Source: Bog-105 sp965277435
GTDB lineage: Bacteria; Acidobacteriota; Terriglobia; Bryobacterales; Bryobacteraceae
DNA length: 64,000 nt
Assembly: GCA_965277435.1 (NCBI GenBank)
Contig: OZ255821.1
Span: 1,984,001-2,048,000, forward strand
Direction of reading: 5' to 3'
Shown in pieces: positions 25,346 through 33,493 of this stretch (position 1 is the stretch's first letter; every line of letters starts with the position of its first letter). The notes under the pieces were generated by a model. It was not told the origin of the DNA. It saw only the letters and a program-made list of their open reading frames with translations, and did not search any database. The translations under genes were made by a program, and so were the position numbers.

Positions 25346-28300
25346 ATGCGTTCTACGTCGATCGCGGCAGTTGCCTGCCTGTTTGTGACTTTGTGTTCGT
25401 TGGGGGTGGCCCAGACGATTAGCGGCTCGATCTCGGGCCGAGTAGTCGATGCGTCCGGTGCAACGGTCTCGGGCGCCAATGTTTCCGCGACGGATCTCGA
25501 ACGCAAATACACCGTCAATACGAGTACCGATACATCGGGTCTTTATGCCTTTCCGAGCCTGCAACCTGGGCATTACACGATCGGGGTGGAGGCGGCCGGC
25601 TTCAAAAAGGCCGATACAACTGGTCTAACCCTCTTAGGTAACCAGCGTCTTACTGCTCCCGACATCGCGCTGCAGGTCGGGCAGATCACCGAAACCGTCG
25701 AAGTGTCGGCGCAAGGCCTGCAGTTGCAAACCGAGTCCGCCGAACGGTCGGCATCCATTACTGGGACCGAGATCACCAACATCGCTCTGAACGGGCGCAG
25801 CTTTCTACCGCTGGTGGCGCTGGTACCGGGCGTAACCACTGCGCCCAGTCTGCCGACGGCGAGCCATGGAGGAGTAGGGTCGATCACCGTGAACGGCGGC
25901 CGTTCCAATCAGAACAACTTGACGCTCGACGGCGTGGGGAATGTCGATACCGGGAATAACGGCGATCAGCTCGCAACGGTCAGTCTCGATTCCGTGCAGG
26001 AGTTTCGGATTCTCACCAGTAATTATCAGGCGCAATATGGACGCTCCTCCGGTGCTCAGATCAGCGTTGTAACGAAGAGTGGTACCAACCAGTTTCACGG
26101 CTCCGCTTACATCTGGCACCGAAACGAGAGCCTGAATGCCAACAATTGGCTTAACAACCGTGACGGGCTGCCGCGCGCACTGTTTCGTTTCAATGATGTC
26201 GGCTATACGTTTGGAGGCCCCATCTACGGCCCCGGATTCCTTAAAAAGTTAAAAGACAAAGTTTACTTCTTTACGAGCGAAGAGTTTCAGAACCAGCTTC
26301 AGCCGCATGGTATCAATCGGAACATCGTACCCACGGCGCTGGAACGCCAGGGAGACTTCTCGCAATCGGTCGATAAGAATGGAACTCCCATCACTTGCAT
26401 CAAGGATCCAATCAGCCGCGGCTGCTTTCCCGGCAATAAGATTCCGCAGAACAGCTTATATGGGCCGGGGTTGGCCGTGCTGAATGTTTATCCCTTACCG
26501 AATGCACCCGGTAATGTTGGCTACAACTATCAATCTCAAGTCTCCGCATCTTATCCGCGCCGCGAGGATTTAGGCCGCGTCGATCTGAACATTAACAGTA
26601 AGAATAAAGTCTTTGCCCGCTTTATCTATAACCACGACGCAGTTACTTCGCCCTATGGCTCATTTGTGCTCGGCTCTAACATCCCGAAGGCGGAAATCAC
26701 CGATGCCCGCCCTGGCAGAGCCTGGGCCGCAAACTGGACATCGAATCTCACGCCGACGTCGGTAAATGAGTTTACCTGGGGATATGGCAAAAATGTCATC
26801 AACATTACCCCGACCACGAACGGCTTGACGCGAGCCGCCAACGGGTTACAAGGACTCCCCGTTTTGTACCCCGGCGCTATTGTCAACGATTTCATACCGA
26901 CTTTTAATTTTGACGGCAGCCTCCTCCAGAACACCGGCGGATTCGGCACCAATAATGCGCCGTTCTTCAACTACAACACGACTATTGAATTGATCGATAA
27001 CTTCAGTAAGGTGCTCAACAACCACATCATAAAAGCTGGTTTCTATTTCCAGCGCAGCCGCAAGGATCAAACCACCTTCTCTAATTTCAATGGGAGCTAT
27101 GATTTCGGCGATAACTCGAGCAATCCGTATGACACCGGCTACGGCTTTGCCAACGCCGCGGTGGGCGTTTACAATAATTTCAACCAGGCGAGTGCGTCCT
27201 TGCTTGGTAAATACCGCTACAGCAACGTCGAATGGTACCTGCAGGATACGTGGAAGGTAAAGCCTCGTTTGAGTCTTGATTACGGCCTGCGACTCTATTA
27301 CATTCAGCCGCAGTTTGACGCTGGCTTGCAGACCTCGAATTTCTACACCAATCTGTACGATCCTGCGGCAGCACCGCGCCTATACCGTCCCTCACTAGTC
27401 GGCGGCGTAAAAGTAGCGCAAGATCCGGGGACCGGCGCCACACTGCCCAGCTATGCCATCGGCGACATCGTGACCGGTAGCGGCAGCCTGACCAACGGCA
27501 TTCTGAAAGCGGGTAACAAGAGCACGGGCAAATATCTGGTGGCCAGTCCGGGTATTCTTTTCTCCCCGAGGTTAGGAATTGCCTGGGACGTGACGGGTAA
27601 GCAGAACCTGGTGATACGCGCCGGCGGCGGCATTTTCTACGATCGGTATCAAGGAAACGAAATCTTCGGTCTGCTCGGGAACCCACCAGCATCCTTTCAA
27701 CCGAGCTTGAACTTCGGCTTTGTCAATAGCATCAATCCCGCCAATGCCCTGCTGGGCCCAAGCGGTCTGAATGCTCTCGATCCTAGCGGCCCCGTTCCCA
27801 CCACCTCCAATTACAGCTTCGGTATTCAGTCCAAACTTCCATATAGCCTGGTACTCGACACATCCTATGTCGGGTCAAAGTCATGGCACCTGATCGACAA
27901 GCGTAATTTAAACGCCATCCCTTACGGGCGATTGTTCCAGCCGCAGTATGCCGATCCAACGCAAGCGCAGACCGGAACACCTGGCTCGAACGCCCTGCCG
28001 GTCAATCTGGTGCGTCCGTATCCCGGATATGGCGACATTGCCTTAGAAGAGTTTGCCGCCACGTCAAACTTCAACTCACTGCAGGTAAGCTTAAACCGCC
28101 AATTCTCGAAGGGTTTGACGCTTGGCTTTGCCTATACGTACAGCAAAGCTTTGGGTGTCGCCAGCGACGATGGGGGATATACGCGCATTGATAACCTAAC
28201 CCGCTTTGCGAACTACGGTCCGCTCAATTTCGATCGCCGCCAGGTGATCGCGATTAACTACGTTTACGATCTGCCCCAGTTTTTCAAGGGGAAGAACGCG

Positions 28301-28870
28301 ATCCTGCATACTACGCTCGATGGCTGGCAAATTTCGGGGTTGACGAAGCTGCAGACAGGCGCGCCATACGAAGTTGGTTTCAGCGTGCCGAATTATGGGA
28401 ACCAGCAGATTACCGGATCCTACACCGAACCACCTCGTGTACAGGTGACCGGCAATCCATACCAGGGGACTTCCGACAGTCCCTATTTTCGTCTCAACCC
28501 AAACGCGTTTAGTCCTGGAACCTCCAGCAACCTTGGCTCCCTTGGACTTGGCGAAGGCCGCAATCCATTCTACGGACCGGGCGTCAACAATACGGATTTG
28601 TCTTTGCAAAAGACTTTCTATTTTGGAGAGAGGCTTGGGATCGAACTTCGCCTCGATGCTTTCAATGCCTTCAACCACGCGCAATTCGATGCAGGCGGCT
28701 GCAATGGGTCGGGTATCAATTGCGGCATCAACTTTGCCGGCATAACGGGTGGAGTAACGAACGCCTATCTAAACCCGAACGGCACACTGAATAACAAGAA
28801 CGGCTTCGGCACGGTAGCCGGGGCGGCGGACCCGCGCATTGTGCAACTCGGCGCCCGTATCGTCTTCTAG
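25346..28870 (+). CDS. Oar-like TonB-dependent receptor
   Basis: A 1,174-residue outer-membrane receptor, paralogue of the one at 12.5-15.8 kb. Signal peptide (RSTSIAAVACLFVTLCSLGV-AQ), carboxypeptidase-regulatory domain (GRVVDASGATVSGANVSATD), plug with ALNGRSFLPLVALVPGVTTA and NQNNLTLDGVGNVDT, then a barrel ending in VQLGARIVF. Near the C-terminus lies an insert with two cysteines (GGCNGSGINCGINFAG). ATG 25346 is preferred: GGGAG is 5 nt upstream and the signal peptide begins there; a GTG 51 bp earlier would lengthen it. Monocistronic. Substrate unknown. Confidence 0.93.
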   Translation: MRSTSIAAVACLFVTLCSLGVAQTISGSISGRVVDASGATVSGANVSATDLERKYTVNTSTDTSGLYAFPSLQPGHYTIGVEAAGFKKADTTGLTLLGNQRLTAPDIALQVGQITETVEVSAQGLQLQTESAERSASITGTEITNIALNGRSFLPLVALVPGVTTAPSLPTASHGGVGSITVNGGRSNQNNLTLDGVGNVDTGNNGDQLATVSLDSVQEFRILTSNYQAQYGRSSGAQISVVTKSGTNQFHGSAYIWHRNESLNANNWLNNRDGLPRALFRFNDVGYTFGGPIYGPGFLKKLKDKVYFFTSEEFQNQLQPHGINRNIVPTALERQGDFSQSVDKNGTPITCIKDPISRGCFPGNKIPQNSLYGPGLAVLNVYPLPNAPGNVGYNYQSQVSASYPRREDLGRVDLNINSKNKVFARFIYNHDAVTSPYGSFVLGSNIPKAEITDARPGRAWAANWTSNLTPTSVNEFTWGYGKNVINITPTTNGLTRAANGLQGLPVLYPGAIVNDFIPTFNFDGSLLQNTGGFGTNNAPFFNYNTTIELIDNFSKVLNNHIIKAGFYFQRSRKDQTTFSNFNGSYDFGDNSSNPYDTGYGFANAAVGVYNNFNQASASLLGKYRYSNVEWYLQDTWKVKPRLSLDYGLRLYYIQPQFDAGLQTSNFYTNLYDPAAAPRLYRPSLVGGVKVAQDPGTGATLPSYAIGDIVTGSGSLTNGILKAGNKSTGKYLVASPGILFSPRLGIAWDVTGKQNLVIRAGGGIFYDRYQGNEIFGLLGNPPASFQPSLNFGFVNSINPANALLGPSGLNALDPSGPVPTTSNYSFGIQSKLPYSLVLDTSYVGSKSWHLIDKRNLNAIPYGRLFQPQYADPTQAQTGTPGSNALPVNLVRPYPGYGDIALEEFAATSNFNSLQVSLNRQFSKGLTLGFAYTYSKALGVASDDGGYTRIDNLTRFANYGPLNFDRRQVIAINYVYDLPQFFKGKNAILHTTLDGWQISGLTKLQTGAPYEVGFSVPNYGNQQITGSYTEPPRVQVTGNPYQGTSDSPYFRLNPNAFSPGTSSNLGSLGLGEGRNPFYGPGVNNTDLSLQKTFYFGERLGIELRLDAFNAFNHAQFDAGGCNGSGINCGINFAGITGGVTNAYLNPNGTLNNKNGFGTVAGAADPRIVQLGARIVF

Positions 28871-29132
28871 CTTGCCTGTTTCTCCGTTAGACTAGGCAAC
28901 TCTGACAAGCACGGCTTGAGTCGAGAGGGAGGGGTGATCGCCCCGGCTTTGCCGGGTGCTTAAACTGCCGGTGACTCCCCTTTTATGCCACTTTCACCCA
29001 GCCATCGCCCCGATGAGCCGGATCAGGTCTCTCCCCTTGATAGCCATCGGTCTGTAGCTACTCCGTCCTGTGATCTGCCCACCAGACGAGAATATCTGAC
29101 GAGCCGGGCCTTTCGCGGCGGAACGAGACGCG
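28871..29132 (+). other. GC-rich structured leader upstream of ECF sigma gene
   Basis: Contains TTGCCT/AGGCAA (about 28873-28900), a perfect CCCGGC-TTT-GCCGGG hairpin (28942-28956), a competing GGGG/CCCC pairing (28931-28944) and a closing GGGAG/CTCCC helix (28927-28979) followed by CTTTTA. This could be the terminator of the TonB gene, or a structured 5' leader. It does not match a riboswitch class I can name. Confidence 0.35.
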
Positions 29133-29777
29133 TTGGTAGACTTGAAAATACCCGTGAGCACCTCTGCTATTTCCCCAGGGTTCGACGAGTCTGCTTTGGT
29201 GGCGCAGGCCAAAGCAGGCGATGCGGACGCCTTCTCCGAGCTGGTGAGGCACTACGATCGCCGCGTGTTTCGCATGGCGAAGCAAATCACGCAAAACGAC
29301 GATGATGCGGAAGACGTTTTGCAGGAGGCGTTTCTAAAAGCATACACGCATCTGGACGATTTTCAGGGTAATTCTAAGTTCTATACCTGGATTGTGCGTA
29401 TTGCGGTGAACGAAGCGTTAATGAAGCTGCGCAAGCGGCGTTCGGATCGATCGGTGCCGCTCGATGAACCGATCGATACGGGCGAGGATGAGGTGGCGCG
29501 CGAGATTGCGGTCTGGGAAGACAACCCGGAAGATACCTATTCGCGGGAAGAATTGGCGACATTGCTCGATGATGCGGTGCAGAGTTTGAAGCCAGCTTAT
29601 CGCACCGTTTTTATACTACGAGACATCGAAGAACTGTCCATCGAGGAGACCGCAGAGGCCTTGAATTTATCGATATCCGCGGTGAAAAGCCGGTTGCTGC
29701 GAGCACGTTTGCAACTTCGCGAGAAGTTGACCCGGCAGTTCAAGCGCAAGGGAGATGACGCGTTTGCTTACCTGTAA
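29133..29777 (+). CDS. ECF-type RNA polymerase sigma factor
   Basis: A 214-residue sigma-70-family factor with region 2 (ALVAQAKAGDADAFSELVRH, then DAEDVLQEAFLKAYTHLDDF) and region 4 (LKPAYRTVFILRDIEELSIE, then SISAVKSRLLRARLQL). An acidic linker of ~45 residues separates them. It overlaps the following zinc-finger anti-sigma gene by 23 bp, so the two are coupled. The start is uncertain: TTG at 29133 or GTG at 29154; neither has a strong Shine-Dalgarno. Regulon unknown. Confidence 0.9.
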   Translation: MVDLKIPVSTSAISPGFDESALVAQAKAGDADAFSELVRHYDRRVFRMAKQITQNDDDAEDVLQEAFLKAYTHLDDFQGNSKFYTWIVRIAVNEALMKLRKRRSDRSVPLDEPIDTGEDEVAREIAVWEDNPEDTYSREELATLLDDAVQSLKPAYRTVFILRDIEELSIEETAEALNLSISAVKSRLLRARLQLREKLTRQFKRKGDDAFAYL

Positions 29778-30042
29778 GCAATTTTTATCAGAGTTGAGCG
29801 AGTATCTCGATCAGAGCCTCGACCCGGGAGTGCGAGAGACTTTTCAGAAGCATGTGGACGAGTGTCCAAACTGCTGGGTGGTGTGTGACACGACCATGAA
29901 GACTCTCAAGATATTCAAGGGTTTAAATGCGCAAGCTGTACCCGAGAATGTTCAATCGCGTTTGATGGCGGCGCTCGAGAAGAAAATGGCTGTGGAAGGG
30001 CCTTGCTGTAAGAAAAACCGGCCACAGAAACACGACGTTTGA
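29755..30042 (+). CDS. Small zinc-finger anti-sigma factor
   Basis: A 95-residue soluble protein with a zf-HC2-type motif: HVDECPNCW (His-x3-Cys-x2-Cys), preceded by TCKQFLSELSEYLDQ. The C-terminal half is helical, then a Cys-Cys/Lys-rich tail. It has no membrane segment, unlike many anti-sigmas, which suggests a cytoplasmic, possibly redox-sensitive, partner for the sigma factor it overlaps (inference). Start ATG 29755. Confidence 0.82.
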   Translation: MTRLLTCKQFLSELSEYLDQSLDPGVRETFQKHVDECPNCWVVCDTTMKTLKIFKGLNAQAVPENVQSRLMAALEKKMAVEGPCCKKNRPQKHDV

Positions 30043-30060
30043 CAGTAGCCTAAAGCCCAA

Positions 30061-30192
30061 TGTCACTTAGTTTTCGCCTCTTGTGGAACAGGCGTTCTCG
30101 CCTGTCACCGTAGTGGTTATCTGCCCCGGGGTGACCGCGAAAATCCCAAAAGACCGCTGGATTTTTTCGAGATCACCCTTAATTAAGTGACA
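30061..30192. mobile_element. MITE-like structured repeat, copy 1
   Basis: 132 bp with terminal inverted repeats TGTCACTTAGTT and AATTAAGTGACA (11 of 12 match). Inside are ACAGGCG-TTCT-CGCCTGT (30088-30105) and a long imperfect hairpin (30129-30178: GGGTGACCGCGAAAATCC against GGATTTTTTCGAGATCACCC). There is no coding capacity. It lies between two convergent sigma/anti-sigma modules. Related copies: 53179-53326 and 55838-55935. Confidence 0.75.
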
Positions 30193-30216
30193 GCAGGCTA
30201 AGCTTACGCTGCCTAA

Positions 30217-30597
30217 TTAGTGGGCGACCTGTCCGATCAACTGGTTGAAGCGTTTCTGTTGTTCTGGCGTCAGCACTTCTAAGATCTGTTGCGTACCGAT
30301 CTTCGCCGTATCTTCGCGCTCATCCTCGATGTTCTGATAGAACTTGCCGTAATCGTCCAGTGTCTTGGTGACGATACGCTCCTGGGCGGGAGTTAAATCG
30401 AGAGATGTTTTTAAGCTGCCCAAGCCGAGGTGGCGGGCTCTTTCGATGGCGGCGGCGGAGGTGGTTTGGTTAGCCCAGCGCGAATGCATATAGGCGCGGG
30501 TGAACACGACGCCTACCGCACTCCCACAAAGGAAAATTAAAAGCAGGGTCGACAGGACCTTCGGATTGGACCAGGTTACGTCGCCACGGCGAAGCAT
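30217..30597 (-). CDS. Membrane-anchored CpxP/Spy-like (LTxxQ) protein
   Basis: A 126-residue protein with one N-terminal TM helix (~14-33, VLSTLLLIFLCGSAVGVVF) and a periplasmic helical part bearing two LTxxQ-type motifs: LDLTPAQERIV and EVLTPEQQKRFNQL. These mark the CpxP/Spy/ZraP group, periplasmic chaperones or metal sensors. It is the third gene of the sigma (31.2-31.9 kb), anti-sigma (30.6-31.1 kb) run, 26 bp after the anti-sigma. This suggests an envelope-stress module (inference). Confidence 0.8.
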   Translation of the reverse strand: MLRRGDVTWSNPKVLSTLLLIFLCGSAVGVVFTRAYMHSRWANQTTSAAAIERARHLGLGSLKTSLDLTPAQERIVTKTLDDYGKFYQNIEDEREDTAKIGTQQILEVLTPEQQKRFNQLIGQVAH

Positions 30598-30623
30598 AGG
30601 TCGTGGGATGGAAGCTTCGAGTG

Positions 30624-31115
30624 CTATTGGACGCGTCCTTCTACCGTGACCAGGCGGTGTGCTGCAAAGTTCTCCAGTACCGCATCGCGCTGTTCAGCCT
30701 GGCTGCCCATCACGGGAGCGTCGTAGTGCGATTCACCACTAAGGGCAAGCGTATTGGCGCGGGAAACGCGATCGGACATTTCCTGCGAAGCGACATAGCC
30801 GCCGAGTGTGAGCATAACGGTCAGCGACGCGAAGGCGAGGCGTTTGGTAAAAGGCGAATCGGCAAAGATGGACCAGAAGGAAGTGACCTCGCGATCTTCA
30901 ATCTTCTGGAGAACGCGGGCGTAGAAGCCGGCGGCGGGCTCGATGGCTTCCGGCGCACGCAAAGCGGACAAGATAGACGATTGAGACCTCATAGCGTCGA
31001 GTTCTGTCGAGCACTCGTCGCAGGAAGCGAGGTGACTGACTACATCTTTTTGCCGGACGGCCAGGCTATCTGCTCCCAGCAGATTTTCTAACCGGTCCCG
31101 AATAGGCCCGTGCAT
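30624..31115 (-). CDS. Membrane-bound zinc-finger anti-sigma factor
   Basis: A 163-residue anti-sigma protein. The cytoplasmic N-terminus has HLASCDECS (His-x3-Cys-x2-Cys, zf-HC2) and one TM helix follows at ~90-108 (LAFASLTVMLTLGGYVA), with a ~55-residue extracytoplasmic tail. GAGGGAAAT precedes ATG 31115. It is encoded directly after its likely partner sigma factor. A signal would free the sigma factor by proteolysis or conformational change, as known for RsrA/RseA-like systems (inference). Confidence 0.85.
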   Translation of the reverse strand: MHGPIRDRLENLLGADSLAVRQKDVVSHLASCDECSTELDAMRSQSSILSALRAPEAIEPAAGFYARVLQKIEDREVTSFWSIFADSPFTKRLAFASLTVMLTLGGYVASQEMSDRVSRANTLALSGESHYDAPVMGSQAEQRDAVLENFAAHRLVTVEGRVQ

Positions 31116-31201
31116 ATTTCCCTCTAAAAATCGAACTAACTATCTGCGGATCTCTTGTCCGCTTGTTTTAAATCTACACCTAAATCAGCCCAGCGGCGCC
31201 C

Positions 31202-31948
31202 TTAAATGGAAGGCAGCAAAGGCGTCCGTTCCAACCTCTGGGCGGCTTTCAAAAGCTTTTGCCGGGCGCGAAACAATTTCACTTTGATGGTGTTTTCGTT
31301 CATACCGGTCATGGCGGACAGTTCCTCTACCGAATGCCCTTCCACTTCCTTCATCAGGAGCAGCGAGCGGTCTTCTTCGGAGAGCTTGGCCAGCAGTTTC
31401 AGGATGAAATCGTGCTGGACTAGCTGGTGGTCGGCGAGCGGCGCCTGATCGGTGGCCGGCTCGGAATTTGCCATGCGGAGCGTGTCGTCGGAGGAGAAGT
31501 CACTCTCGTAGACGAGCTTCCGGACGCGTTTTTTGCGCAGGTAGTCGTAGCACTCGTTGACGGTGATCTTGTAAATCCAGGTCAGGAGCGAGCTGCGGAA
31601 ATCGAAGTTCTTGATGGAAAAGTAAATCTTGGCGAAGACCTGCTGGGCGATATCTTCGGCATCGTTGCGGTTGCGCAGGATGCCATAGATGATAGAGAAC
31701 ACCTTGGATTGATAGCGCTCGACGATTTCGCGGAAGGCTAGTTCGTCATTGGCTTGCACACGCCGGACTAACGCCGCCTCATCGCTGGTACGGTGATCCA
31801 CTTTCTTGGTCTTAGCCCGGGTCGTTTCGCCGGTAGTGGCCGGAAACGGAAGGCTTATAGTCAGCCCGTTCATATGACGTTGCGGACGTGGTTCCGTTAA
31901 ACGGGGTTGCAAAAACTTTGTAGAACCGCGAAAAATGCCGGGGCGCAC
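31202..31948 (-). CDS. RpoE-like ECF sigma factor
   Basis: Up to 248 residues. Region 2 is ALVRRVQANDELAFREIVER with NDAEDIAQQVFAKIYFSIKN; region 4 is LLAKLSEEDRSLLLMKEVEG with MNENTIKVKLFRARQKL. The core begins near residue 56, so the N-terminal ~55 residues are an extension or the true start lies later: GTG 31948 is given, ATG 31873 is the alternative, and neither has a clear Shine-Dalgarno. A 15-bp palindrome lies 29 bp upstream, shared with the divergent iron-sulphur gene. It heads the sigma, anti-sigma, CpxP-like operon. Confidence 0.9.
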   Translation of the reverse strand: MRPGIFRGSTKFLQPRLTEPRPQRHMNGLTISLPFPATTGETTRAKTKKVDHRTSDEAALVRRVQANDELAFREIVERYQSKVFSIIYGILRNRNDAEDIAQQVFAKIYFSIKNFDFRSSLLTWIYKITVNECYDYLRKKRVRKLVYESDFSSDDTLRMANSEPATDQAPLADHQLVQHDFILKLLAKLSEEDRSLLLMKEVEGHSVEELSAMTGMNENTIKVKLFRARQKLLKAAQRLERTPLLPSI

Positions 31949-31976
31949 CGATTTAGCCGAGACCGCATCGAAACAA

Positions 31977-31991
31977 TTACAACGGTTGTAA
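31977..31991. promoter_or_regulatory. 7-1-7 palindrome, candidate operator
   Basis: TTACAACGGTTGTAA: arms TTACAAC and GTTGTAA around a central G. The 7-1-7 geometry and outer TTA/TAA match Fur-family (PerR-like) boxes with changed inner bases; the TACA/TGTA half-sites also resemble BlaI/CopY sites. It lies 41 bp before the IscA/ErpA-type gene and 29 bp before the divergent sigma gene. Confidence 0.55.
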
Positions 31992-32032
31992 ACTAGAGAA
32001 GAGCCGTAAACGAATTCAGGAGAGTTATAAGA

Positions 32033-32356
32033 ATGATTCAGTTAACCGATACCGCCATTGGTAAAGTGAACGAGATTCTAGGGATGCAGGAGCCGAAACC
32101 GGCCGGGCTGCGGATTTCCGTGGTCGGCGGCGGCTGCTCGGGCTTCAGTTACTCAATGGCTTTCGAGACGCAGCCGAACATGCTTGATAAGAGCTATCGT
32201 TTTGGCGACTTGACAGTGTTTGTAGACTCCGCGAGCATGCTGTACCTGGATGGCGCAGAGGTGGACTACGTGGAGACACTGGAAGGTTCGGGTTTCAAGT
32301 TCAATAATCCGCAAGTGAAATCGACCTGTGGCTGCGGCAGCTCATTCAGCGCGTAA
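32033..32356 (+). CDS. A-type iron-sulphur carrier (IscA/ErpA-like)
   Basis: A 107-residue HesB/IscA-family protein delivering Fe-S clusters to client enzymes. The three conserved cysteines are visible: GGGCSGFSY near residue 35 and STCGCGSSF at the C-terminus. AGGAGA stands upstream of ATG 32033. It is alone, not in an isc or suf operon, as is common for ErpA. The palindrome upstream hints at iron or redox control (inference). I do not separate IscA from ErpA by sequence alone. Confidence 0.93.
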   Translation: MIQLTDTAIGKVNEILGMQEPKPAGLRISVVGGGCSGFSYSMAFETQPNMLDKSYRFGDLTVFVDSASMLYLDGAEVDYVETLEGSGFKFNNPQVKSTCGCGSSFSA

Positions 32357-32432
32357 GCAGCCTCAAACGATTCTTTAAATACGCGGGCTGACAGATGCAG
32401 ATGCGCTGTCGGCCCTTTCTGCATTGGCTTCT

Positions 32433-33323
32433 ATGACCACCGCTAGTCTGCTGACTGAGCAGCAAAATCCAGCTTCGACGAACATTGATTCGTTGACGAC
32501 GGTTGATATGTTGCGAGTAATTAACCGGGCGGATGCGGAGATTGCGGCAGCAGTGGAGGTCGAAGTCCCACACATCGCCGCAGCGGTGGACGCGATTGCA
32601 GAGAAACTGCAGAGGGGCGGCAGGCTGTTCTACCTGGGCGCCGGGACGTCGGGACGGCTGGGTGTGCTCGATGCTTCGGAGTGCCCGCCCACGTTTCACA
32701 CTGCGCCCGAGCTGGTACAGGGGATCATTGCGGCCGGCGACGGGGCACTGCGGCGCTCCATTGAAGGAGCGGAAGACGATCCTGATTTAGGGAAGCGCGA
32801 TTTGGCAGAGCGCGGATTCGGCCCGGGCGATGCGCTGGTGGGCATTGCGGCGAGTGGCCGCACGCCCTACGTCCTGGGTGGGCTGGCGCATGCGAGAGCC
32901 ATGGGAGGGTTGACGGTCGGACTGAGTTGTACCCCCGATTCCGAAGTAGCGCGGGCGAGCGCGATTGCCATAACTCCGACGCCCGGACCAGAGATTGTGA
33001 CGGGTTCCACACGGATGCGCGCCGGCACCGCGACCAAGCTGGTATTGAACATGCTCAGCACGGGCGTGATGATCCGGCTGGGGTACGTGCACGGCAACTT
33101 GATGGTGAACGTGCAGCCTTCCAACCACAAGCTGACGGATCGCGGGTGCCGCATCATTTCGCAAGTGACCGGGGTGTCCTATGATGAATCAGCGGAACTG
33201 CTGGCCGCCGGCGGATCTGTGCGAACCGCGATCGTCATGCAGATGCGGCAATTGAGCCGACAAGATGCGGAACAGACGTTGGCTGCAGCGAACGGGCGCT
33301 TAGCGATTGCGCTGGCTGGCTAG
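32433..33323 (+). CDS. murQ: N-acetylmuramic acid 6-phosphate etherase
   Basis: About 296 residues. It cleaves the lactyl ether of MurNAc-6-phosphate to give GlcNAc-6-phosphate in peptidoglycan recycling. The SIS-domain signature GAGTSGRLGVLDASECPPTF, with the catalytic Glu of SECPP, and the later TGSTRMRAGTATKLVLNM are diagnostic. ATG 32433 is chosen over a TTG three codons earlier. It follows the iron-sulphur carrier gene by 76 bp and is followed, after a repeat-bearing gap, by murA, so two cell-wall genes lie together. Confidence 0.96.
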   Translation: MTTASLLTEQQNPASTNIDSLTTVDMLRVINRADAEIAAAVEVEVPHIAAAVDAIAEKLQRGGRLFYLGAGTSGRLGVLDASECPPTFHTAPELVQGIIAAGDGALRRSIEGAEDDPDLGKRDLAERGFGPGDALVGIAASGRTPYVLGGLAHARAMGGLTVGLSCTPDSEVARASAIAITPTPGPEIVTGSTRMRAGTATKLVLNMLSTGVMIRLGYVHGNLMVNVQPSNHKLTDRGCRIISQVTGVSYDESAELLAAGGSVRTAIVMQMRQLSRQDAEQTLAAANGRLAIALAG

Positions 33324-33349
33324 GTTCCCCAAGAGAACGCAGGCTGAAT

Positions 33350-33470
33350 AAACTGTTGAAAAAGCACTGGCCGCTCATGAACGCTGATAAACGCCGATTG
33401 AAAATAAGTGTTTTATCTGCGTTGATCTGTGTTCATCTGCGGCTAGATTTGGTTTTCATCAGTCTCTGAA
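33350..33470. repeat. ~120-bp interspersed repeat, copy 1
   Basis: Shares with 36633-36755 an ordered set of blocks: AAACTG.TGAAA, GATAAACGCC, AATAAGTGTTTTATCTGCGT and TTCATCTGCGGCTA. The element is an imperfect palindrome, with GATAAACGC on the left and GCGTTGATC on the right of the AAGTGTTTTAT centre. Repeats of this TCTGCGTTnATC type are common between genes in many bacteria. Confidence 0.7.
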
Positions 33471-33493
33471 ACCTACTCTAATGCGATATCGAC

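Noticed and set aside
28921..28985. Riboswitch upstream of the ECF sigma gene
   Set aside because: Hairpins are present, but I could not match the conserved cores of c-di-GMP, TPP, SAM, cobalamin or FMN classes.
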